Below are positions 50,368-59,149 of a stretch of DNA of 64,000 nt, in pieces. The notes under the pieces were generated by a model that saw only the letters and a list, made by a program, of their open reading frames with translations, searched no databases and had not been told where the DNA came from. The stretch is from assembly GCF_900100115.1 (NCBI RefSeq), contig NZ_FNKL01000004.1, positions 558,001 to 622,000 on the forward strand. The letters are read 5' to 3'. The stretch is from Chryseobacterium soldanellicola. Its GTDB lineage: Bacteria; Bacteroidota; Bacteroidia; Flavobacteriales; Weeksellaceae. Numbering within the stretch: the stretch's first letter is position 1; every line of letters starts with the position of its first letter. The position numbers and the translations under genes were made by a program.

Positions 50368-50602
50368 TCAATAATTTAAAGAAAAGCTTAGCATTATTAA
50401 TATCTAAGCTATTAAATAATGAAAAACTTTGTGTTCTTTTTAAGTAGAACGCCTTTGTGTAACTTAAAATCAGTTAGTAGTCGAAAAACCTTTGCGAACT
50501 TTGCGTTTAAATTAAATTCAGCATTAAAATGGACAGCCAAAAAAATCAGCTTTCCCGGAATATTATCATTAAAAATCAATGTTAAAATTCTCTGTAATTC
50601 CG

Positions 50603-50610
50603 TATCTTTG
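50603..50610 (+). promoter_or_regulatory. -7 box of the menB promoter
   Basis: TATCTTTG fits TAnnTTTG, 18 bases before the chosen ATG. Confidence 0.5.
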
Positions 50611-50628
50611 AGAAAAATTTTTACAAAA

Positions 50629-51465
50629 ATGATCGAGTGGAAAACCGCCAAAGAATACGAAGATATTACGTATAAAAAATGTAACGGTGTAGCGAGAATT
50701 GCTTTCAACAGACCGGAAGTTCGTAACGCTTTCAGACCAAAAACGACTTCAGAATTATACGACGCATTTTATGACGCTTACGAAGACTCTTCGATAGGTG
50801 TTGTGTTGCTTTCGGGAGAAGGGCCAAGCCCTAAGGATGGAGGCTGGGCTTTCTGCAGCGGAGGAGATCAAAAAGTAAGAGGACATCAGGGTTACGTGGG
50901 CGAAGATGGAAGACATCGTTTGAATATTCTGGAAGTTCAGCGTTTGATCCGTTTTATGCCAAAAGCAGTGATCGCGGTTGTTCCGGGATGGGCTGTTGGT
51001 GGAGGTCACTCGCTTCATGTGGTTTGTGATTTGACGTTGGCAAGTAAAGAACATGCGATTTTTAAGCAGACAGATGCCGATGTTACAAGCTTCGACGGTG
51101 GTTACGGTTCGGCTTATCTGGCTAAAATGGTCGGACAGAAAAAAGCTCGTGAAATTTTCTTTTTAGGTAGAAATTATTCCGCTCAGGAGGCTTTTGAAAT
51201 GGGAATGGTAAATGCCGTAATTCCTCATGACGAATTAGAAGATACTGCTTACGAATGGGCTCAGGAAATTTTAGCTAAATCTCCCACTTCCATCAGAATG
51301 TTGAAATTCGCGATGAATTTAACAGACGACGGAATGGTTGGCCAGCAGATTTTCGCAGGTGAAGCCACCCGTTTAGCTTACATGACCGAAGAAGCAAAAG
51401 AGGGAAGAAATGCATTCTTAGAAAAGAGAAAACCTGACTTCGGAGAAAATCAATGGATATCTTAA
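50629..51465 (+). CDS. menB: 1,4-dihydroxy-2-naphthoyl-CoA synthase
   Basis: A 278-residue crotonase-fold enzyme that closes the naphthoquinone ring of menaquinone from o-succinylbenzoyl-CoA. Signature segments are AFCSGGDQKVRG, GWAVGGGHSLHVVCDLTLAS and FKQTDADVTSFDGGYGSAYL then AREIFFLGR. The aspartate in QTDADV replaces the glycine of E. coli MenB and matches the bicarbonate-independent type that uses its own carboxylate. The ATG at 50629 is chosen: a much longer frame upstream has no MenB similarity and contains the -7 box. The menA gene follows 71 bases downstream. Confidence 0.95.
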   Translation: MIEWKTAKEYEDITYKKCNGVARIAFNRPEVRNAFRPKTTSELYDAFYDAYEDSSIGVVLLSGEGPSPKDGGWAFCSGGDQKVRGHQGYVGEDGRHRLNILEVQRLIRFMPKAVIAVVPGWAVGGGHSLHVVCDLTLASKEHAIFKQTDADVTSFDGGYGSAYLAKMVGQKKAREIFFLGRNYSAQEAFEMGMVNAVIPHDELEDTAYEWAQEILAKSPTSIRMLKFAMNLTDDGMVGQQIFAGEATRLAYMTEEAKEGRNAFLEKRKPDFGENQWIS

Positions 51466-51536
51466 AAATATAAATGATAATTGAATGAATGATCGTTGAT
51501 GTATCATTTATCAATTATCGCTTATCAATTATAACT

Positions 51537-52463
51537 ATGAAGGATTGGATAAAAGCCGCAAGGCTTAGAACACTGCCGCTTTCTTTAAGCGGAATTATAA
51601 TGGGAGCTTTCATCGCAAAATGGAGACTCTACGGAGAAGGTGGATTTTGGGACTGGAAAATCTTTGCACTGGCGCTTTTGGTAACCCTTTTGTATCAGAT
51701 TTTGTCAAATTATGCCAATGATTACGGCGATGGAATAAAAGGAACGGACGCAAAAAGAATCAACGAAGCAGAATCAAGAGCTGTAGCATCCGGAAGAATT
51801 ACTCCAAAACAAATGAAAAATGCTGTGATCCTTTTCTCAGTTTTATCTTTTGTAGCAACGATCGCGCTTTTATATATCGCTTTCATTCCAAAATATATGA
51901 ATGAATTTTACATTTTTATAGGTTTGGGAGTGGCAAGTATTTTAGCCGCAATCGGTTATACGGTTGGTAAAAAACCTTACGGATATATGGGATTGGGCGA
52001 TCTTTTCGTGTTTATATTTTTTGGTCTGGTTTCAGTTTGCGGAAGCTATTTTCTGTTCACAAAATCATTCAGCTGGGATATGTTATTACCGGGAACAGCA
52101 ATCGGAATGATGAGCATGGCAGTTCTTAACCTTAACAATATGAGGGATATAGAAAGTGACAGATTATCAGGAAAGAATAGTTTTGCATTGAGAATAGGTT
52201 TCAAAAATGCGATGATTTACGAAATGGTTCTGCTACAGCTTCCATTGATTTTAATTCTTATATTTTTAGGAATAAACGGCTTTATTCAAACTAAAAATTA
52301 TTATGTTTTCATCGTGATGATTTTATTATTTCCATTGGCAAAACTGAGAAGAAAAATAATGTCTGTAAAAGAGCCGAAAGAGCTGGATCCATTCTTGAAA
52401 CAAGTCGGGATCATGACTTTTGTAATGGCAGTACTTACCGCAATCGGACTTAATTTTTTTTAA
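51537..52463 (+). CDS. menA: 1,4-dihydroxy-2-naphthoate polyprenyltransferase
   Basis: A 308-residue UbiA-superfamily membrane enzyme with about nine helices that attaches the isoprenoid side chain in menaquinone synthesis. It starts WIKAARLRTLPLSLSGIIMG, then has the first aspartate motif NYANDYGDGIKGTDAKR and the second NLNNMRDIESDRLSGKNSFA, both typical of MenA. It lies downstream of menB in the same direction, giving a menB-menA unit. The ATG at 51537 fits the family start better than one at 51489, which lies in an AT-rich spacer with short TCAATTATC repeats. Confidence 0.94.
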   Translation: MKDWIKAARLRTLPLSLSGIIMGAFIAKWRLYGEGGFWDWKIFALALLVTLLYQILSNYANDYGDGIKGTDAKRINEAESRAVASGRITPKQMKNAVILFSVLSFVATIALLYIAFIPKYMNEFYIFIGLGVASILAAIGYTVGKKPYGYMGLGDLFVFIFFGLVSVCGSYFLFTKSFSWDMLLPGTAIGMMSMAVLNLNNMRDIESDRLSGKNSFALRIGFKNAMIYEMVLLQLPLILILIFLGINGFIQTKNYYVFIVMILLFPLAKLRRKIMSVKEPKELDPFLKQVGIMTFVMAVLTAIGLNFF

Positions 52464-52480
52464 TCAAATAAATTACCACC

Positions 52481-52927
52481 ATGAGTTCAAATATCTATGT
52501 CGAAGCTCAAATGCTTATCAGAAAACCGATTGAAGATATTTTTCAGGCATTCATCAATCCTGAAATCACGACTAATTTCTGGTTTACAAAATCCTCCGGA
52601 ATATTGGAAGAAGGTAAAATCGTGACTTGGGAATGGGAAATGTATGGTGTAAAAACTAATGTTAAAGTTCTCCAAGTTATTCCGAATCAATTAATTAAAA
52701 CAGAGTGGGGCGAACCTTCAACAAATGTAGACTACGAATTCAAAGAGCTGGAAAAAGGAACTTTAGTGATCATTAAAAGTTACGGATTTTCTCAAACCAG
52801 AGAAGATTTGTTAAAGATAATAAATGACAATACGGGAGGTTTCACGACAGTTTTAGACGGCTGCAAAGCATATTTAGAACACGGAATTAATTTGAGATTA
52901 ATTGAGGATAAATTTCCTTCAAAGTAA
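52481..52927 (+). CDS. SRPBCC (AHSA1-like) domain protein
   Basis: A 148-residue START-like fold protein of the activator-of-Hsp90 homologue branch: EAQMLIRKPIEDIFQAFINP opens the domain, and TTNFWFTKSSGILEEGKIVT then WEWEMYGVKTNVKVLQVIPN follows the usual helix-grip order. Such proteins bind small hydrophobic ligands; the ligand is unknown. It starts 17 bases after menA and may be part of the menB-menA transcript, but no link to quinone synthesis is established. Confidence 0.87.
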   Translation: MSSNIYVEAQMLIRKPIEDIFQAFINPEITTNFWFTKSSGILEEGKIVTWEWEMYGVKTNVKVLQVIPNQLIKTEWGEPSTNVDYEFKELEKGTLVIIKSYGFSQTREDLLKIINDNTGGFTTVLDGCKAYLEHGINLRLIEDKFPSK

Positions 52928-52972
52928 CACAAGATGCACAAATATTAGTGCTATTTGTATTTAAAATAAAAA

Positions 52973-53064
52973 ATGCTTCGACCCGCTCAGTATGACACTG
53001 TTAAAGCTTCATTTTTAAAACAGTTAGTATTAGCGTTGTCATGCTGAGCGGAGTCAAAACATCT
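52973..53064 (-). repeat. Palindromic repeat family A, copy 4
   Basis: Arms ATGCTTCGACCCGCTCAGTA then TGACA, and TGTCATGCTGAGCGGAGTCA then AAACATCT. The centre carries GTTAGTATTAG, so its direction is -. Confidence 0.8.
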
Positions 53065-53156
53065 CTATTCACAGATTTTTTTGAATTTCAATTGTGTTAT
53101 TAGTGAAAAATATTTGTGTCATTAGTGTTTAAAAATAATTCAAAAATAAATTAGAA

Positions 53157-53843
53157 ATGAAAATACAATTCTTAGGACAAAACTGTTTTTTGTTCACCTA
53201 CAAAGACAAAACGATCTTGAGCGATCCTTTCTACAACTACAAAAAAGCAGAATCAGGGTTTGACATTACAGCTCAGAAAATTGATTATATCTTATTGACT
53301 CACGCACATGGCGATCATATTGCGGATGTAGAAGAAGTATTGCAGTATCACCCGGAAGCTACCATTATTGCGGTTCCAGAGATTTGTGGTCACTTTAAAA
53401 TGGCTAAAAATACGGATGATGTAAATCTTGGAGGATCAGCAAAAATCGATGATCTTAAGATCTCTATGGTTCCGGCTCACCACACGAGTTCATTTCCGGA
53501 CGGAAGTTATGGTGGTGTGCCTGTAGGATATATTTTCAGGCTTCCCGAAGGTAAAAACCTTTATCTGGCAGGCGATACAGGCGTAATGGCCGATATGGAA
53601 TTATTCCCAAGACTTTTCGGAAACATCGATTTATCAATTCTTCCGATTGGGAGTCACTACACAATGTGTCCGAGAAAAGCGGCTTTTGCAGCAGCAGAAT
53701 TATTGAAAACTCCAAAAGTTATCGGATGTCATTTTGATACTTTTCCTGCGATTGAAATCAATCATGAAAGTGCATTGAAGCATTTTTCAGATAAAAATGT
53801 AGAGCTTGTTTTACCAAAACTAGGCGAGACGTTTGAATTTTAA
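53157..53843 (+). CDS. UPF0173 family metal-dependent hydrolase (MBL fold)
   Basis: A 228-residue metallo-beta-lactamase-fold protein. The metal motif THAHGDHIAD is present, with later ligands in VPAHHTSS, LAGDTGVM and IGCHFDTFP. Size and layout match the UPF0173 group (YtkL-like). The physiological substrate is unknown. Upstream lies a family A palindrome. Downstream, the SRP RNA gene is on the opposite strand. Confidence 0.9.
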   Translation: MKIQFLGQNCFLFTYKDKTILSDPFYNYKKAESGFDITAQKIDYILLTHAHGDHIADVEEVLQYHPEATIIAVPEICGHFKMAKNTDDVNLGGSAKIDDLKISMVPAHHTSSFPDGSYGGVPVGYIFRLPEGKNLYLAGDTGVMADMELFPRLFGNIDLSILPIGSHYTMCPRKAAFAAAELLKTPKVIGCHFDTFPAIEINHESALKHFSDKNVELVLPKLGETFEF

Positions 53844-53950
53844 TTAAAAGATAAAAGGTAATTTGAAAATGAAATTGGAAATGTTGAAACGTTTAGAAAC
53901 AAAAAAAGATAATTCTAAAATTACCTTGCTTCAGTTTAGAACAAAAAAAA

Positions 53951-54050
53951 TGGCAAGCTACCTAAATCACACCGCTACGACCGATTACCTTTGCTGCGTT
54001 CCCACCCTGGAGGGTTCTCAGGAGCTGGTTGTTTAGGACTTGCCGGTGCA
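53951..54050 (-). ncRNA. ffs: Signal recognition particle RNA, small bacterial type
   Basis: Read on the - strand this is a hairpin RNA of about 100 nt. GGCAAG and CCTAAA at the 5' end pair with TTTAGG and CTTGCC at the 3' end. The apical part contains the conserved SRP domain IV: CTGAGAACCCTCCAGGGTGG then GAACGCAGCAAAGG. It binds Ffh and directs membrane and secreted proteins to the translocon. A run of eight T residues follows the closing stem on the - strand and serves as its terminator. The exact ends are estimated from the pairing. Confidence 0.93.
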
Positions 54051-54175
54051 AAGATAGGAATAAATTATAAACTTAAAAATATTATTAAAGAAAATTAACT
54101 GAAAAAATGCTTTGATAGCGCTAAATTGCTGAAATGTAGCACAATAATTTTTCAAAATTTTCTAAAAACTGAGAT

Positions 54176-54775
54176 ATGACGAAAAGCCCTTCCACATTAG
54201 GAATTATACTGTTTGGTGCTACGATGATTGTTTTTTTCGTGGTCTATTACTTCTTTTCAGGAGTTAATTATTTTGATATTTCGTTGAAAGCCAATGCTTT
54301 CGTGTTGCCGCTTATGTATGCTGGTGCGGCATTTTGGTCGGTAAAATCTTACTGGAACAACAATCGGGAAGTAAGTTTTAAACAAGCCTTTAATAGAGCA
54401 TTCGTACCCATGTTTGTGGGCGGAATTCTTTCTATTTTCAGCATTTTTGCTTATTTAAATTTTGTAGATACGGATGCAAAAAAGCTTTTAAACTACCAAT
54501 ATGTTCAGAGACAAAAATCTGAACTGGATCACGAATACACTTCTGCCAGAAAGATTTTAAAGCATCAGAAAGACATTGATGAATTAGATAAAAAATACAA
54601 AGAAAGGCTTCAAAGCTTTACACCGCAAGCCGTTAAAGGGAAAGATATGCTGACAGCAAGTCATTTTTCCGGATATTTTGCAGCAATTCTTATATTTTAC
54701 GTAGTTTTGTCAGTATTTTTCGGAGCGTTTTTCAGAACAAAAACGATATATCAGGAAGAAACAAATCAAGAATAA
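54176..54775 (+). CDS. DUF4199 domain-containing membrane protein
   Basis: A 199-residue inner-membrane protein of the DUF4199 family, with four hydrophobic segments: LGIILFGATMIVFFVVYYFF, ANAFVLPLMYAGAAFWSV, MFVGGILSIFSIFAYLNFV and FAAILIFYVVLSVFFGAFF. A soluble stretch with QKSELDHEYTSARKILKHQK lies between the last two. The function is unknown. The GT2 gene starts 16 bases after the stop, so the two are probably in the same operon, an arrangement common in this group. Confidence 0.85.
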   Translation: MTKSPSTLGIILFGATMIVFFVVYYFFSGVNYFDISLKANAFVLPLMYAGAAFWSVKSYWNNNREVSFKQAFNRAFVPMFVGGILSIFSIFAYLNFVDTDAKKLLNYQYVQRQKSELDHEYTSARKILKHQKDIDELDKKYKERLQSFTPQAVKGKDMLTASHFSGYFAAILIFYVVLSVFFGAFFRTKTIYQEETNQE

Positions 54776-54791
54776 TTTTTATTAAAATTAA

Positions 54792-55742
54792 ATGAATTTA
54801 TCTATAGTTATTCCGTTGCTTAACGAGGAAGCCTCTCTGGAAGAGCTTTTTTCAAGGATTGATAACGTTTGTACGTCAAACAATTTATCCTACGAAATCT
54901 GGTTTGTAGACGACGGAAGTACAGATTTATCCTGGAGCATTATTGAGAATTTAAAGGTTCAGCATCCTCAGATTCACGGGATAAAATTTTCCAAAAATTA
55001 TGGGAAATCTCAGGCGCTTCATGCTGCTTTTGAAAGAACAAACGGAGACGTAATTATCACCATGGATGCTGATTTACAGGATTTTCCGGAAGAAATTCCT
55101 GAGCTTTACAATATGGTGGTTCATGATAACTACGACATTGTTTCGGGTTGGAAAAAGAAACGTTTTGATAATGTAATGACGAAAAATGTGCCGTCAAAAT
55201 TATTCAATGCAGCAGCGAGAAAAGTTTCTGGAGTCGAACTTCACGATTTTAATTGTGGATTAAAAGCATATAAAAAACAGGTCGTAAAAACAATCGATGT
55301 GTACGGAGATATGCACCGTTATATTCCGGTATTGGCTGCCAATGCGGGTTTCAGAAGAATCACCGAAAAAGAAGTTCAGCACCAAGCAAGACCGTACGGA
55401 ACATCAAAATTCGGAACAGAAAGATTCATTCGTGGCTTTCTGGATTTGGTAACACTTTGGTTTGTAAGCCGTTTCGGGGGAAGACCAATGCATTTTTTTG
55501 GAGCGGTCGGAACTTTAATGTTTATCGTCGGTTTCCTTTCTGCACTTTGGCTGGGAATTTCAAAATTAATTGATGTCGCACGGGGAATTTACGGTCATTT
55601 AATTACCAATAATCCGTGGTTTTTCATTGCCTTGACAATGATGATTATGGGAACTTTGCTTTTTATAGCAGGATTTTTAGGTGAAATGATTATCAGAACG
55701 AATAGAGAACATAAAAATTACAATATTGACGAAGTAATTTAA
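54792..55742 (+). CDS. Family 2 glycosyltransferase (DPM1/ArnC-like) with membrane anchor
   Basis: A 316-residue glycosyltransferase. The GT-A domain has VDDGSTDLSW, the metal-binding DADLQDFPEEI and the acceptor-site motif RPYGTSKFG; two C-terminal transmembrane helices (about residues 233-258 and 272-297) place it at the cytoplasmic face of the membrane. This matches polyprenyl-phosphate sugar transferases such as GtrB or ArnC. The donor and product are not determined. It sits between DUF4199 and DUF3667 genes, all closely spaced. Confidence 0.9.
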   Translation: MNLSIVIPLLNEEASLEELFSRIDNVCTSNNLSYEIWFVDDGSTDLSWSIIENLKVQHPQIHGIKFSKNYGKSQALHAAFERTNGDVIITMDADLQDFPEEIPELYNMVVHDNYDIVSGWKKKRFDNVMTKNVPSKLFNAAARKVSGVELHDFNCGLKAYKKQVVKTIDVYGDMHRYIPVLAANAGFRRITEKEVQHQARPYGTSKFGTERFIRGFLDLVTLWFVSRFGGRPMHFFGAVGTLMFIVGFLSALWLGISKLIDVARGIYGHLITNNPWFFIALTMMIMGTLLFIAGFLGEMIIRTNREHKNYNIDEVI

Positions 55743-55748
55743 TCATGT

Positions 55749-56477
55749 ATGCAGAAAAAGAGTTGTTTAAACTGCGGCCACCAGATCTCCGATGAGTTTT
55801 GCCCTCATTGCGGACAAAAATCTGATACTGCAAGAATAACTCCGCGTTCTTTGATTAAAAATGATATTTTGGGCTTGATTTGGCATGTTGAGGCCAGGTT
55901 TTTCCGTACATTAAAGCATATTCTATTTGAGCCCGGAAGAATGGCAATGGATTATATTTCAGGCAAAAGAATTATCTATTATAATTTATTTTCTTTACTG
56001 CTTATCTTATTCGGATTCAATGTTTTAGCGTTGCATTTTTATCTGGATTTAAATCCTTCGGAAATTCCTCAGGAAAGTTCAGGTATTATTGAATTTTTCT
56101 CTACATATTCTAAAACGATTTTATTTGCATTGATTCCTGTTCTTGCCTTAAATTCGTGGTTGCTTTTTAAACGCATGAAGCTGAATATTGCAGAGCATGT
56201 TATCATCGCATCTGTCAGTCTATCAGGGATTTTAGCGTTGTTATTAGTAGACGATGTCATCAGCATCATTGGAATTTACGATCCGTTATCGAAAATCATC
56301 AATATAATAGATAAAATCCTGGTGTATGGCTTGCTTTTATTTCCTGGTTTTACTTATTTTAATGCTTTTAAAAATTCCTATTCAAAGCTGGGTTTATTAT
56401 GGAGGCTGTCAATATTTTACGTCTTATTATTCATTGAACTTTTTGCTATAATTATACTTTTATATAAAATATTTTAA
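55749..56477 (+). CDS. DUF3667 membrane protein with zinc ribbon
   Basis: A 242-residue protein. A short N-terminal zinc ribbon (CLNCGHQISDEFCPHCGQK, four cysteines in two CxxC pairs) is followed by RITPRSLIKNDILGLIWHVE and LKHILFEPGRMAMDYISGKR, which define DUF3667, and then five hydrophobic helices. Its function is unknown. It begins 6 bases after the GT2 stop, and the GIN-domain lipoprotein gene follows by 8 bases. Confidence 0.88.
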   Translation: MQKKSCLNCGHQISDEFCPHCGQKSDTARITPRSLIKNDILGLIWHVEARFFRTLKHILFEPGRMAMDYISGKRIIYYNLFSLLLILFGFNVLALHFYLDLNPSEIPQESSGIIEFFSTYSKTILFALIPVLALNSWLLFKRMKLNIAEHVIIASVSLSGILALLLVDDVISIIGIYDPLSKIINIIDKILVYGLLLFPGFTYFNAFKNSYSKLGLLWRLSIFYVLLFIELFAIIILLYKIF

Positions 56478-56485
56478 ACTAAATA

Positions 56486-57187
56486 ATGAAAAATATATTC
56501 TATGCGGTTGCTGTTTTTGCTTTGGTTTCTTGCGGAAAAATTTCTCCAAAAGGAAATATCGAAACGAAGGAAGTTCCGGTTGAAACCTTTAAAAGTATCT
56601 TTTTAAAAGGTAAATTTAGAGTTTTTTATGCGAGAGGAACTAAAAACTTTGTCGATATAGAAACGTATCCGAACATTTATGATAATCTTCACATTGAGGT
56701 AAAAGATGACGGATTATTCATCACAGAAAACAGGGAAACAAAAGGAGTTGACTTTTACAATATCACCATTTATTCAAAATATAATCCTGAAAAAATTTCA
56801 CTTTCGGATTCTGTGGAAATGAATATTTCGAGTGAAATAAAGACCGATAATTTTAAGCTTAATTTAAAAAATAACGCTACTTTTATGGGTTCGATCAATA
56901 CAAGAAGAGCAGAAGTTGAGATGTTGAACAGAAGCAGAGCTAATTTTTTAGGTCAGACTAAAGATGCTGTCATAAAAATCTCTGATACAGCAAGTTTGAT
57001 TGCTCCCTACTGGAAAATCACAAATCTGAATATTGATTCTAAAAATGGAAATTATGCGGAAGTAAACGTAAAAGATTCATTGAAAGGGCACGTTCAGAAT
57101 ACTGCTAAATTTTTGTATTATAATGATCCGATCCGTGCTTTTAAAATTGATAAAACAACAAGAGTAGAAAATAAAAAGCTGGATTAA
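56486..57187 (+). CDS. GIN domain (DUF2807) lipoprotein
   Basis: A 233-residue lipoprotein with the lipobox LVSC (cysteine at residue 16). The mature region is a repetitive right-handed beta structure of the GIN/DUF2807 type, starting with VPVETFKSIFLKGKFRVFYA then VDIETYPNIYDNLHIEVKDD; short serine/asparagine-rich rungs follow. The family was once called a putative auto-transporter adhesin, but its role is not proven. It is the last gene of the DUF4199-GT2-DUF3667-GIN group. Confidence 0.85.
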   Translation: MKNIFYAVAVFALVSCGKISPKGNIETKEVPVETFKSIFLKGKFRVFYARGTKNFVDIETYPNIYDNLHIEVKDDGLFITENRETKGVDFYNITIYSKYNPEKISLSDSVEMNISSEIKTDNFKLNLKNNATFMGSINTRRAEVEMLNRSRANFLGQTKDAVIKISDTASLIAPYWKITNLNIDSKNGNYAEVNVKDSLKGHVQNTAKFLYYNDPIRAFKIDKTTRVENKKLD

Positions 57188-57316
57188 ACGCTTGAAACAG
57201 GAATTTTGAGGAAGAATATTTTTACTATAATTAAGATTTTGTTCGTCTAAATAACAAACGGATTAAATAAATTAAAACTGAAAACATTACAATTATAAAA
57301 ATTACCAAATACAAAT

Positions 57317-59032
57317 ATGACAACATTAGAAAAAGCAAAACTTTGGTTAAGTGACACATTCGATAAAGAAACGAAAGAAGCTGTTCAACTTTTGATTGAC
57401 AGCAATTCTCCTGATTTGGAAGACTCTTTTTACAGAGAATTGGAGTTCGGGACAGGAGGGATGCGTGGCATTATGGGTGTTGGAACCAATCGTTTAAATA
57501 AATACACGTTAGGTCAAGCTACACAGGGACTTGCGAACTATATGTTAAAGCAGTTTCAAGGTGAGGAAATCAGTGTTGCGATTGCTTATGACGTGAGACA
57601 TAATTCAAAAGAATTCGGAAAATTGGTAGCTGATGTTTTAACGGCAAACGGAATTAAAGTTCTTCTTTTTAAAGATCACAGACCGACTCCGGAATTGTCT
57701 TTCACCGTTCGTGACAAAAAATGCAACGGCGGAATTGTATTGACGGCCTCTCACAATCCGCCCGAATACAACGGCTATAAAGTATATTGGAATGACGGAG
57801 CGCAAATTGTTCCGCCACACGATGAAGCGATTATCAACGAAGTATATTCTGTTAAATTTGAAGAAATTAAATTCAATGGCAATGATGATTTAATTGAATG
57901 GATCGGAGAAGAGCAGGATGATGTTTATATCGATGCATGTATCGAAAACTCTACCTATCAGAACGTTGGAAAAGAAAATTTAAATATTGTTTTCACATCA
58001 ATTCACGGAACAACTTACACAACCGTGCCGAAAGCTTTAGAAAAAGCGGGATTCAAGAAAATCGATTTGGTGAAGGAACAAATGATTCCGAGCGGAAATT
58101 TCACCACCGTAGAATCTCCAAATCCAGAAGAACCCGCAGCTTTGGAAATGGCAATGGATCTTGCAAAAATCACTAATGCAGACATCGTTATCGGAACAGA
58201 TCCGGATGGCGACAGATTAGGGATTGCGGTAAGAAATCTTGACGGAGAAATGCAGCTGTTAAATGGTAATCAGACCAATACGATCCTAACTTACTACATT
58301 TTAAATGAATGGAGAAAGCTTGATAAAATCACGGGCTCAGAATTTATCGGTTCTACAATCGTAACTTCAGATATTTTCTTTGATATTGCTCAAAAATTCG
58401 GAGTTCAGTGTAAAGCCGGGCTTACAGGATTCAAATGGATCGGGAAAATGATCCGTGAAGCAGAAGGAAAACAGAAATTCGTTTGTGGTGGCGAAGAAAG
58501 TTTCGGGTTTATGACCGGAGATTTCGTTCGTGATAAAGATTCTTGCGGAAGTATTGTTCTGGCTTGTGAAATTGCGGCTTGGTGTAAGGCAAACGGAAGA
58601 ACGATGTATCAATATCTGATCGAAATTTATCAGGAAACCGGAATGTATTACGAAGGTTTGGTAAATTTAGTAAGAAAAGGAAAAGACGGAGCGGAAGAAA
58701 TTGAAAATATGATGAAAAATTTCCGTGAAAATCCTCCAAAACAACTGGCCGGCTCGTTGGTTGAAGAAGTAAAAGACTTTAAAGAGCAGACAAATTTTGT
58801 TGTTTCTAAAAATGAAAAATTAGTAATGAATGACATTCCAAAGTCGAATGTTTTAATTTATTATACTCAGGACGGAACAAAAGTTTGCGTAAGACCTTCA
58901 GGGACAGAGCCAAAAATTAAATTTTATATCTCAGTAAAAGATTCGATTACTTCTGAAGATGATTTCATAGATAAATTAAAATCTTTGGATGAGAAGATTA
59001 GTCAAGTTAAAAACGATTTACAACTAACATAA
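57317..59032 (+). CDS. Phospho-sugar mutase (phosphoglucomutase/phosphomannomutase)
   Basis: A 571-residue alpha-D-phosphohexomutase of the long PGM2-like group. The phosphoserine loop is TASHNPPEYNGYKVYW, the metal-binding loop GTDPDGDRLGI, the sugar-binding loop GGEESFGFMTGDFVRDKD and the phosphate-binding loop RPSGTEPKIKFYI, all in the normal order. It moves phosphate between C1 and C6 of glucose or mannose and thus feeds cell-surface polysaccharide or glycolysis. It appears to be a single-gene unit followed by an inverted repeat. Confidence 0.95.
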   Translation: MTTLEKAKLWLSDTFDKETKEAVQLLIDSNSPDLEDSFYRELEFGTGGMRGIMGVGTNRLNKYTLGQATQGLANYMLKQFQGEEISVAIAYDVRHNSKEFGKLVADVLTANGIKVLLFKDHRPTPELSFTVRDKKCNGGIVLTASHNPPEYNGYKVYWNDGAQIVPPHDEAIINEVYSVKFEEIKFNGNDDLIEWIGEEQDDVYIDACIENSTYQNVGKENLNIVFTSIHGTTYTTVPKALEKAGFKKIDLVKEQMIPSGNFTTVESPNPEEPAALEMAMDLAKITNADIVIGTDPDGDRLGIAVRNLDGEMQLLNGNQTNTILTYYILNEWRKLDKITGSEFIGSTIVTSDIFFDIAQKFGVQCKAGLTGFKWIGKMIREAEGKQKFVCGGEESFGFMTGDFVRDKDSCGSIVLACEIAAWCKANGRTMYQYLIEIYQETGMYYEGLVNLVRKGKDGAEEIENMMKNFRENPPKQLAGSLVEEVKDFKEQTNFVVSKNEKLVMNDIPKSNVLIYYTQDGTKVCVRPSGTEPKIKFYISVKDSITSEDDFIDKLKSLDEKISQVKNDLQLT

Positions 59033-59037
59033 AAAAT

Positions 59038-59118
59038 AGGGCTTAGAATTTAGGAAAAAGGAATTATGTAAATTTTTGCATGCAGAAATTAAGCCCTAAA
59101 ATCTAATTCCTAAGCCCT
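59038..59118. repeat. Inverted repeat between two genes
   Basis: AGGGCTTAG and following AATTTAGG near 59038-59054 face TAATTCCTAAGCCCT at 59104-59118 in inverted orientation with one gap. Inside, AATTTTTGCATGCAGAAATT (59071-59090) is itself a near-perfect palindrome. It could act as a terminator but has no T run. Confidence 0.6.
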
Positions 59119-59149
59119 CAATAAATAATAACATTATAATAAAAATAAA

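Larger units (their letters stand above)
49757..50628. other. 872-bp intergenic region of repeats upstream of menB
   Basis: In order: the gyrA-TPR terminator, a family B copy, a family E copy, a family D copy, an ACCTTTGCGAACTTTGCG segment near 50488-50508, and the menB promoter. An open frame continuing upstream of menB through this region to 50419 is not protein-like and includes the -7 box. Confidence 0.6.

Noticed and set aside
50419..50628. In-frame upstream extension of menB
   Set aside because: It contains repeat sequence and the -7 box TATCTTTG, and MenB proteins begin near the chosen methionine.
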